Below are positions 1 through 7,429 of a stretch of DNA of 43,867 nucleotides, one piece after another. Below the pieces are notes generated by a model. The model was given only the letters and a program-made list of their open reading frames with translations, searched no databases and was not told the origin of the DNA. Position 1 is the stretch's first letter; every line of letters begins with the position of its first letter. The position numbers and the translations under genes are program-made. The stretch spans positions 1 to 43,867 of the forward strand of contig JAFPZD010000018.1 of assembly GCA_017417465.1 (NCBI GenBank), in the 5' to 3' direction. The DNA comes from Prevotella sp. (lineage in GTDB: Bacteria; Bacteroidota; Bacteroidia; Bacteroidales; Bacteroidaceae).

Positions 1-157
1 ATTATATATTATATATAGTAAAATTCAATTCCCCCATTTTTCGCAATATGAAAGTACCTTAATGGGACGATGGGACGATGGGACGATGGGACAAAATGCA
101 TTGAGAAGAGAAAAATAAACCCTTAAACAAAAATTAACGCTATGTGGCTCCTAAAAT
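1..157. repeat. AT-rich spacer with 8-bp tandem repeat
   Basis: Non-coding start of the window. Positions 1-18 are an alternating A/T run. Positions 63-92 hold 3.75 perfect copies of TGGGACGA. No gene is visible on either strand. The repeat lies about 90 bp upstream of the promoter of the first gene. Confidence 0.7.
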
Positions 158-188
158 TTGTGAGTTACATTTTTTTTATGTATCTTTG
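158..188 (+). promoter_or_regulatory. Bacteroidetes-type promoter of the LRR gene
   Basis: A TTG (158-160) stands 20 bp before TATCTTTG (181-188), matching the -33 TTG / -7 TAnnTTTG consensus of Bacteroidetes. The start codon follows 38 bp downstream, with no Shine-Dalgarno sequence. Confidence 0.8.
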
Positions 189-226
189 CACCATGATATG
201 AATATTAACTAAAAACTATAGGCATT

Positions 227-3200
227 ATGAAACGATCGCTTTTCCTTTTGATAGTGGGCTTGCTCACCTGTTTGGCAGGCTTTGCTAAGAACGAGATGCT
301 CATCGCGCCCGATGCAGCCTCCGACATCCTGATTGACGCCACGCACTTCCCTGACGCCAATTTCCGCCAGTGGGTTAGCGAGAACTGCGACACCGATGGC
401 AACGGTGCGCTCAGCGAGAGTGAGCTGGCGAAGACACACATCAATGTGCAGGGCAAAAACATTGCCAACCTGAAGGGTATTGAGTACTTCACGGCGCTGA
501 CTTCCCTGCGCTGTTCCCAGAACCAGCTGACAGCGTTGGACCTCTCGAAAAACACGGCGCTGACTGACCTGCGCTGTTACCAAAACCAGCTGACTGCCCT
601 TGACGTGTCTGCCAACACAAAGCTGGCCACCATCTACTGCTACCAAAACCGCATCCGTGGCATGGCCATGAGCAACTTCATTGCCAGCCTGCCCACGGTG
701 AGCAGTGGTGAGCTGCGCCCCTTCAACAACATTGAGGGTGTCGACGAGCAGAACACCTACACAACGGCCGACGTCTTGGCAGCTATCGACAAGCATTGGA
801 AAGTGGTGGACCCCAACGCCCAACCGCTCATCCTCTTCATCGACGCTGACAATATCCCCGACGCCGCTTTCCGTGGCTACATCAGTGAGTACGTCGACAG
901 GAACGGCGACGGCATTCTCTCGATCGACGAGGCCGACGTCATCACAGAGATGGACATCAGTGGTCTCGGCATTGCCGACCTTACGGGCATCAACCGCTTC
1001 AACAACCTGGAGCACCTTGACTTCTCGCACAATAGCATCAGTAGCTATTCCATACTTTCAAAATCTAAACTGACGACCCTCATCTGCAATGACAATCAGC
1101 TAACGACGCTGAACCTGCGTGGCTCGAATCTCACCACCATCAGATGCTACAACAACCAGCTTGCCTCCGGCGGCATGAGCAGCCTGATAACCCTGCTGCA
1201 CGATGCATCCACCGAGTGCAAGCTCGTGGCCTACTGCACCGTGGGCAACAGCGAGGGCAATGTCAAACCCACCGATACCAATGTGGCCAAAGCCAACAGC
1301 AAGAACTGGCACGTCTACACCTTTGACGGCATTGCCGACCATGAGCTGTTCTCGAGCAACATCCTCCTCGACAAGAACAACTTCCCCAGCGCCAATTTCC
1401 TGATTTGCGTTCGCGACCTCGTCGACACCAACAAGGACGGCTCGCTCAGTGAGGAAGAGCGCCTTGCCGTCACTGAGCTCAGAGTCCAGGCGCGCGGCAT
1501 CACCAGCATCAAGGGCATCGAGTTCTTCCCCAACCTCACCTTGCTGGACTGCTCCTACAACCAGCTGACTGAGATCGACCTGTCGAGGAACACCCGCCTG
1601 CAGACACTCTATTGCCAGTGGAACCAGCTTACCGGCCTCGACCTCTCTTATAATCCCGACATCAACGACGTCAGCTGCTACGGAAACAAGATCTACTCCA
1701 GGAGTATGGACGACCTGCTCTATAACCTGCCAACGGCCAGCGCTGACGGGGGCCGCATCATTATCAAGGACACCCAAAGCAGCGACGAGCAGAACAACTT
1801 TCCCTCATACGCCTCTGTTAGCCTCGCCAACGACAAGAACTGGAAGGTGTACACCCGCACCGGCTACGAGGTCACCGAGGTGGAAGTGCTCAAAGACGTA
1901 CAGATCAATGCCATGAACTTCCCTGATGAAAACTTCCGCAACTTTGTCAGTTCAAATTTCGATTGGGACGAAAACGGCATACTCAACAACTACGAGCTTC
2001 AGAATGTGGACTATATAGCCTGTTCTTCGCTCGAGATTGCCAGCCTCAAGGGCGTGGAGTTTTTCCCAAAACTGACAGAACTCCAATGTCAAAATAACAA
2101 GCTGACAACCCTCGACCTTTCGAAGAACAAGTTGCTGAAGGCGCTCGATGTTAATACCAACAAACTGACAGCACTCGATGTGACAAACAACAGGGCACTG
2201 ACGTATTTGTCGTTCTACTCCAACAATCTGACTGCCATCGACCTTTCAAACAATGTGGAACTAACTTATCTCAACTGCGAAAGCAACGAGCTCACCACGC
2301 TCGACGCGTCGAATAACGTCAAGCTTACCTTCCTCGATTGTAATTGGAACAAACTCACATCGGTCAACGTGTCGAACCTTAAGGCACTGGAGTATTTTTA
2401 CTGTGGTGAAAACGAGCTGACCACCCTCGACCTGTCGGACAGCAGGGATCTGCAATACCTTGGGTGCAGCTACAACCCGCTGACTGTGCTCGACGTGACG
2501 AAAAACAAGAAGCTAGAGCGACTCGGGTGTTATTGTTGCGCAATTAGCGACCTGAAGGTGACAGGTTGCCCATTCTTGTCGTCCATTGATTGTACCCTTA
2601 ACTCCCTGACCAGCTTGGACGTCTCCGGATGCAGCAGCCTAAACGAGCTATGGTTTGGCGGTAACAACATTTCCGGAACGAACATCGACATACTTGTAGA
2701 AAGTTTGCCAAAGGTGGAAGATGGCACCCTCGTCGTAGTGTGTGGAGATTATTACGATAACATCTGCACCGCTTCGCAGATGTTTGTGGCACGAAAGAAG
2801 GGATGGAAAGTATGGTCATCTCACCAGGAAAACTACTTATACGACACTTACGTGGGCGCCTTGCCCATCGAAATCAACGAGACCTACTTCCCCGACCCCG
2901 TTTTCCGTAGGCTGGTTTTCACCGACTACGACCTCGACAAGAACGGCCAGTTAGATGTCGATGATGTAATTGGGGTCTCGACGATGGACGTCAGCAGCTA
3001 TGGCATCGGCGACCTCACAGGTATCGAGTACTTCTACGTGCTGCAGGAACTCAACTGCTCGAACAACAAGCTTTCCTCGCTCGACATGGCCTACAATGGT
3101 GATTTGAAGAAGCTCCAGTGCTACAAGAACCGTTTGCAGGGCGACGCCATGCAGAAGTTCTTCGACGACCTGCACAGGGCAAATTGGACAACCCCCGGGC

Positions 3201-4885
3201 AGTTAGTGCCATACTATACAGGCAGCGGTGAAAGCAATAGCAAACCCACCAATGCCCAGGTGGCAAAGGCTAACAAGAGAAACTGGGATGTCTATTCCTA
3301 CGACGGCAATTCGTATACTGAGATGAAGGTCGCCGAGGTCGACATCAACGAAACCAACTTCCCAGATGAGATCTTCAGGACTTACGTCAGCAATAACATC
3401 GACAAGGACCACAATGGAAAGCTGACATACAACGAGCTCGACGTGGTCGAAGAGCTGAATGTCGCCTATATGGGCATCATGAGTATGAAGGGCGTGGAAT
3501 ACTTCACCGAGCTGAAGGAACTCATCTGTCATAACAACGAACTGACGGCACTCGACGTGTCGGCCAACACGAAGCTCACCAGACTTGCCTGCGGACAAAA
3601 CAAGATTCAGAGCCTCGATGTGACAAAACTGACCGAGTTGGCCAATTTCCATTGCTCGAACAACCAGCTGACCACGCTCAATGTCACGAAGAACACCAAG
3701 CTCTGGCGATTCTATTGTGCACGCAACCAGCTCACCAAGCTCGACGTCACGAAAAACATCGCGCTGGATACTCTCTACTGCTGGGGGAACCCGCTGGGAA
3801 CCCTCGACGTGTCGCAAAACAAGGTCATGAGATACCTCAGCTGTTTTGATTCTCAGCTGACCTCGCTTGACGTGACGAAGAACACAGCGCTGGAGATTCT
3901 TGTTTGTGATTACAACAAGCTGACTACACTTGACGTAACGAAGAACACGGCACTGAAGAACCTCGTTTGTAATTACAACCAGCTGACCTCGCTTGACGTG
4001 ACGAAGAACACAGCACTGACGGATCTTACATGTACTAACAACCAGCTGACCACGCTTGACGTGACGAAGAACACAGCACTGAAAGGTTTGGATTGTAGCT
4101 CCAACCAGCTGACCACGCTTGACCTGACGAAGAACACGGCACTAGAGTACCTTTATTGTGGCTCCAACCAGCTGACCACGCTTGACGTGACGAAGAACAC
4201 GGCGCTGGAGTACCTTTATTGTTATTCCAACCAGCTGACCACGCTTGACATGACGAAGAACACAGCGCTGGAGTACATTTCATGTTCTAACAACCAGCTG
4301 AACACACTTGACGTGACGAAGAACACGGCGCTGGTGCAACTTTTTTGTTATTCCAACCAGCTGACCTCGCTTGACGTGACGAAGAACACAGCGCTGGAGT
4401 TTCTTTCATGTTTTTCCAATAAGCTGAACACACTCGATCTTTCGAATAACAAGGAATTGTTAGGCATGACATTCTATAATAACCACATTCGCGGAGCCGG
4501 TATGGACAACATGCTGCAAAGCCTCTACACCCCAACAAAAGAGTTCAGCTACATTATATACCTGATGAACGAAACCGAGGGATCGAATGAGCAGAACTTC
4601 TGCACCAAGGCACAGGTGGAGATAGCCAACAATAAGAACTGGGTGTTGGCGACAACCTATGATAACTGCTCTTCTTGGTATTTTTACTATGGCGCCGATT
4701 TGATCGGTGACGTGAACGGCGATGGCACGGTAGGCATCGGCGACATCGTGGCCATCACGAATGTCATGGCAGGCATCGAGACCGATCCAGACGTGGTGAG
4801 CCGTGCCAACGTCAACGGTGACGAGTCGGTAGGTATCGGCGACATCGTGGCCATCACCAATATCATGGCGGGAATTGAGGATTGA
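227..4885 (+). CDS. secreted leucine-rich-repeat protein with six EF-hand/LRR modules and dockerin-like C-terminus
   Basis: 1552 residues. A signal peptide (MKRSLFLLIVGLLTCLAGFA) predicts export. The body is six modules starting near residues 34, 202, 378, 558, 881 and 1038. Each opens with a segment of the type I-D-x-x-x-FPD-x-x-FR, runs into an EF-hand-like acidic loop (D-T-D-G-N-G-x-L-S-x-x-E in module 1), then a variable run of about 21-residue leucine-rich repeats (L-T-x-L-D-V-S/T-x-N-x-x-L), and closes with a cap containing K-N-W-x-V. Module 6 carries the longest LRR run. Residues 1494-1550 form two GDVNGDGxVGIGDIV-type repeats, like type I dockerin or calcium-binding repeats. No catalytic domain is seen. 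Known LRR families of this kind bind proteins or surfaces; a role in adhesion or in a surface complex is inference. It has its own promoter and no operon partner. Confidence 0.85.
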   Translation: MKRSLFLLIVGLLTCLAGFAKNEMLIAPDAASDILIDATHFPDANFRQWVSENCDTDGNGALSESELAKTHINVQGKNIANLKGIEYFTALTSLRCSQNQLTALDLSKNTALTDLRCYQNQLTALDVSANTKLATIYCYQNRIRGMAMSNFIASLPTVSSGELRPFNNIEGVDEQNTYTTADVLAAIDKHWKVVDPNAQPLILFIDADNIPDAAFRGYISEYVDRNGDGILSIDEADVITEMDISGLGIADLTGINRFNNLEHLDFSHNSISSYSILSKSKLTTLICNDNQLTTLNLRGSNLTTIRCYNNQLASGGMSSLITLLHDASTECKLVAYCTVGNSEGNVKPTDTNVAKANSKNWHVYTFDGIADHELFSSNILLDKNNFPSANFLICVRDLVDTNKDGSLSEEERLAVTELRVQARGITSIKGIEFFPNLTLLDCSYNQLTEIDLSRNTRLQTLYCQWNQLTGLDLSYNPDINDVSCYGNKIYSRSMDDLLYNLPTASADGGRIIIKDTQSSDEQNNFPSYASVSLANDKNWKVYTRTGYEVTEVEVLKDVQINAMNFPDENFRNFVSSNFDWDENGILNNYELQNVDYIACSSLEIASLKGVEFFPKLTELQCQNNKLTTLDLSKNKLLKALDVNTNKLTALDVTNNRALTYLSFYSNNLTAIDLSNNVELTYLNCESNELTTLDASNNVKLTFLDCNWNKLTSVNVSNLKALEYFYCGENELTTLDLSDSRDLQYLGCSYNPLTVLDVTKNKKLERLGCYCCAISDLKVTGCPFLSSIDCTLNSLTSLDVSGCSSLNELWFGGNNISGTNIDILVESLPKVEDGTLVVVCGDYYDNICTASQMFVARKKGWKVWSSHQENYLYDTYVGALPIEINETYFPDPVFRRLVFTDYDLDKNGQLDVDDVIGVSTMDVSSYGIGDLTGIEYFYVLQELNCSNNKLSSLDMAYNGDLKKLQCYKNRLQGDAMQKFFDDLHRANWTTPGQLVPYYTGSGESNSKPTNAQVAKANKRNWDVYSYDGNSYTEMKVAEVDINETNFPDEIFRTYVSNNIDKDHNGKLTYNELDVVEELNVAYMGIMSMKGVEYFTELKELICHNNELTALDVSANTKLTRLACGQNKIQSLDVTKLTELANFHCSNNQLTTLNVTKNTKLWRFYCARNQLTKLDVTKNIALDTLYCWGNPLGTLDVSQNKVMRYLSCFDSQLTSLDVTKNTALEILVCDYNKLTTLDVTKNTALKNLVCNYNQLTSLDVTKNTALTDLTCTNNQLTTLDVTKNTALKGLDCSSNQLTTLDLTKNTALEYLYCGSNQLTTLDVTKNTALEYLYCYSNQLTTLDMTKNTALEYISCSNNQLNTLDVTKNTALVQLFCYSNQLTSLDVTKNTALEFLSCFSNKLNTLDLSNNKELLGMTFYNNHIRGAGMDNMLQSLYTPTKEFSYIIYLMNETEGSNEQNFCTKAQVEIANNKNWVLATTYDNCSSWYFYYGADLIGDVNGDGTVGIGDIVAITNVMAGIETDPDVVSRANVNGDESVGIGDIVAITNIMAGIED
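3857..4423 (+). repeat. nine near-identical 63-bp tandem repeats coding for LRRs
   Basis: Nine consecutive in-frame 63-bp units each encode a 21-residue repeat of the form LTxLDVTKNTAL followed by a variable stretch with one Cys and a final N-(Q/K). The DVTKNTAL-coding part is almost invariant in DNA, including codon choice, while the last third varies. This suggests recent expansion by unequal recombination. Confidence 0.9.
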
Positions 4886-4922
4886 GAATTGAGATTTATA
4901 AATACATTTTTCCTTAAAAAGT

Positions 4923-4953
4923 TTGGGCGTTTGACGATTATTTCGTATCTTTG
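4923..4953 (+). promoter_or_regulatory. Bacteroidetes-type promoter of the phosphohexomutase gene
   Basis: TTG (4923-4925), 20 bp spacer, TATCTTTG (4946-4953). The start codon at 5017 leaves a leader of roughly 55 nt. The preceding gene ends at 4885. Confidence 0.8.
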
Positions 4954-5016
4954 CACCAAATTCGGATAAATACTAAAACGACAACCTATCATTACTAATA
5001 ACTTAAACCCCAAATT

Positions 5017-6762
5017 ATGGATAGTAACAAGGAACTGATTGCCCAGTGCGAGGCAATTGCAAAACAGTGGCTTGCTCCGGCCTTTGACGAGGAGACACGT
5101 AAGGAAGTACAGGCAATGCTCGATGCTGAGGACAAAACGGCGCTCATCGACGCCTTCTACCAGAACCTGGAGTTCGGCACCGGTGGCCTGCGCGGCATCA
5201 TGGGTGCCGGCACCAACCGCATGAACAAGTACATCGTGGGCATGGCCACACAGGGCTTCGCCAACTACGTCAACAAGGCTTTCCCCAACATTCAGCCCGC
5301 CGTGGTCGTAGGTCACGACTGCCGCAACAACGGCCGCATGTTCGCTGAGACCGTCGCCGACATCTTCTCGGCTAACGGCATCAAGGTGTACCTCTTCGAG
5401 AGCCTTCGCCCGACGCCTGAGATTTCGTTCGCCATTCGCCAGCTGGGCTGCCAGGCCGGTGTGAACGTCACCGCTTCGCACAACCCGAAGGAGTACAACG
5501 GCTACAAGGCTTACTGGGATGACGGTGCGCAGGTGCTGGCTCCCCACGACAAGGGCATCATCGACGAGGTGAACAAGGTGAAGATCAGCGATGTGAAGTT
5601 TGAAGGCAACAAGGAACTCATCGAGATTATCGGCGGTGAGATGGACTGGGACTACCTGCAGGCTGTGAAGGAAGCTATGGTCGACCAGGATGTGATCCTG
5701 CGCCATAAGGACCTGAACATCGTCTACTCGCCCATGCATGGCACAGGCCGCGTCATCATTCCTGAGGCACTCCGCTCATGGGGCTTCCAGAATATCCACG
5801 TGGTACCCGAACAGATGGTCATCGACGGTAACTTCCCTACGGTGGTCAGCCCCAATCCTGAGAATGCTGAGGCTATGACATTGGGTATGAAACTCGGTAC
5901 ACGCCTGAATGCCGACCTGGTGATTGCTTCCGATCCTGATGCCGACCGTCTGGCCATCGTCTGCCGCAACGCTAAGGGCGAGTGGGAGATACTGAACGGT
6001 AACCAGACCTGCATGATGTTCTGCTGGTATATCATTGCCAACAAGAAGAAGCTCGGCCAGTTGAAGGGCAACGAGTTCCTGGTGAAGACCATCGTGACAA
6101 CCGAGGTCATCGCCGAGATTGCCAAGAAGAACGGCGTAGAACTGCGCGACTGCTATACAGGCTTCAAGTGGATTGCCAACGAGATCCGTATCTCGGAGGG
6201 CAAGCAGAAGTACATCGGCGGTGGTGAGGAAAGCTTCGGCTTCCTGCCGTTTGATAAGGTACGCGATAAGGATTCACCCGCTTCTATCTGCCTCATCTGC
6301 GAGATTGCAGCATGGGCTAAGGACAACGGTATGACGCTCTACGACCTGCTGATGAATATCTACGCTGAGTACGGATTCTCACGCGAGGTGACTATCAACG
6401 TGGTTCGTCCGGGTAAGACGGGTGCCGATGAGATTAAGCAGATGATGACCAACTTCCGCGAGAACCCGCCGAAGGAACTGGGTGGCTCGAAGGTTTGTCT
6501 GTGGAAAGACTACAAGACGCTGGAGGCAAAATATGCCGATGGCACGGTGGAGAAGCTTAACATGCCCGACACCTCGAACGTGCTCCAATGGTTCTGCGAG
6601 GATGGCACCAAGGTGAGTGTGCGTCCCAGTGGCACTGAGCCGAAGATTAAGTTCTACATTGAGGTGAAGGACGCAACATTCAAGTGCGCAGGCTGTTATG
6701 AGCGTTGTATGGCCGATGCCGCCGAGAAGGTCGAGGCCATCAAGAAGAGCCTTGGACTGTAA
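5017..6762 (+). CDS. phospho-sugar mutase (phosphoglucomutase/phosphomannomutase)
   Basis: 581 residues, alpha-D-phosphohexomutase superfamily, cytoplasmic. It interconverts hexose 1- and 6-phosphates, feeding glycogen, nucleotide-sugar and surface-polysaccharide synthesis. Visible motifs: active-site phosphoserine loop TASHNP (Ser154), metal-binding loop DPDADR (from D306), sugar-binding loop GGGEESFG, and the C-terminal phosphate-binding RPSGTEPKIKFY. Length and motif order fit the PgcA/PGM2-like branch rather than the shorter GlmM or ManB types. The ATG start follows a consensus promoter by about 60 bp. It is monocistronic, with an inverted repeat downstream. Substrate preference (glucose versus mannose) cannot be read from the sequence. 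Confidence 0.93.
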   Translation: MDSNKELIAQCEAIAKQWLAPAFDEETRKEVQAMLDAEDKTALIDAFYQNLEFGTGGLRGIMGAGTNRMNKYIVGMATQGFANYVNKAFPNIQPAVVVGHDCRNNGRMFAETVADIFSANGIKVYLFESLRPTPEISFAIRQLGCQAGVNVTASHNPKEYNGYKAYWDDGAQVLAPHDKGIIDEVNKVKISDVKFEGNKELIEIIGGEMDWDYLQAVKEAMVDQDVILRHKDLNIVYSPMHGTGRVIIPEALRSWGFQNIHVVPEQMVIDGNFPTVVSPNPENAEAMTLGMKLGTRLNADLVIASDPDADRLAIVCRNAKGEWEILNGNQTCMMFCWYIIANKKKLGQLKGNEFLVKTIVTTEVIAEIAKKNGVELRDCYTGFKWIANEIRISEGKQKYIGGGEESFGFLPFDKVRDKDSPASICLICEIAAWAKDNGMTLYDLLMNIYAEYGFSREVTINVVRPGKTGADEIKQMMTNFRENPPKELGGSKVCLWKDYKTLEAKYADGTVEKLNMPDTSNVLQWFCEDGTKVSVRPSGTEPKIKFYIEVKDATFKCAGCYERCMADAAEKVEAIKKSLGL

Positions 6763-6800
6763 TGCCCTCACCGGCCTTTCGCCCATGAAGGAACCCCGCT

Positions 6801-6853
6801 GATGCCTTAGGCATCTGACAGTAGTAGCCAGCCATTCAATTGGCTGGCTACTA
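6801..6853 (+). terminator. hairpins downstream of the phosphohexomutase gene
   Basis: Two inverted repeats follow the stop codon: GATGCC-TTA-GGCATC (6801-6815) and a perfect 13-bp stem (6822-6834 with 6841-6853, arm core GTAGCCAGCCA) with a 6-nt loop. No T-tract follows, so it may be a weak or Rho-assisted terminator or an RNA-stabilising hairpin. Confidence 0.5.
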
Positions 6854-6897
6854 TCGTTATGACCCACATAGTCATAATCTATATGAATCTAATGTAA

Positions 6898-6924
6898 GGG
6901 AGGTCTCTTACGGGTATCGTTTCT
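6898..6924 (+). repeat. copy 1 of a dispersed intergenic repeat
   Basis: A 27-nt segment starting GGGAGGTCTCTTACGG recurs with two mismatches, reverse-complemented, at 43567-43593, and a more diverged copy lies at 36390-36432. A second block, TCTATTCTACTT followed by CCTC-rich sequence (about 7342-7388), is also shared with 43498-43540 in the same relative order. The two spacers therefore look like diverged copies of one element. Confidence 0.75.
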
Positions 6925-7029
6925 GTCTTATCCGCCCCCAGTGGTGAACTGGGTAGTTACTTCATGAACACTAATGCCTAAAAAAGCGTAAAATCTGTGG
7001 CGATTCATCTTCTTCTCAGGAAAACTTCG

Positions 7030-7037
7030 TAACTTTG
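7030..7037 (+). promoter_or_regulatory. candidate -7 box upstream of the SNF2 gene
   Basis: TAACTTTG fits TAnnTTTG. No TTG lies at the ideal -33 spacing. If used, the transcript would carry a leader of about 390 nt containing the whole 7-bp-period purine array before the start codon at 7430. Confidence 0.45.
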
Positions 7038-7047
7038 CGAGCTAAAA

Positions 7048-7321
7048 GAGTTAGGAGGGAGGAGTTAGGAGGGAGGAGTTAGGAGTGAGGAGTTATGAAT
7101 TAGGAGTTAGAAGTTAGGAGTTAGGAGTTGGGAGGGTGGAGTTAGAAGTTAGGTGTTGGGAGTTAGGAGTTAGAAGTTAGGTGTTGGGAGTTAGAAGTTA
7201 GAAGTTAGGTGTTGGGAGTTAGGAGTTAGAAGTTAGGTGTTGGGAGTTAGAAGTTAGAAGTTAGGTGTTGGGAGTTAGAAGTTAGAAGTTAGGAGTTAGG
7301 TGTTGGGAGTTAGGAATTAGG
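7048..7321 (+). repeat. 7-bp-period purine/T microsatellite (GGAGTTA family)
   Basis: About 270 bp built from variants of GGAGTTA, such as GAAGTTA, GGTGTTG and GGAGGGA, with higher-order blocks of the type GTTAGAAGTTAGGTGTTGG repeated several times. The plus strand has essentially no C. No ORF of note runs through it. It fills most of the spacer before the SNF2 gene. Confidence 0.9.
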
Positions 7322-7429
7322 GTGATTTGACGGAGGGATGTATCTATTCTACTTTACCTCTTTTACCTCCTCTACTCCTTTACTCCTTTTTCTCCTTTAC
7401 TCCTTTTCTCCTGAAAACTTGATTAGTTT

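Noticed and set aside
4687-5739. 350-codon open frame on the minus strand
   Set aside because: It lies antisense to the dockerin end and the phosphohexomutase gene, shows Val/His/Leu-rich composition typical of the reverse frame of GC-rich coding DNA, and has no recognisable motif.
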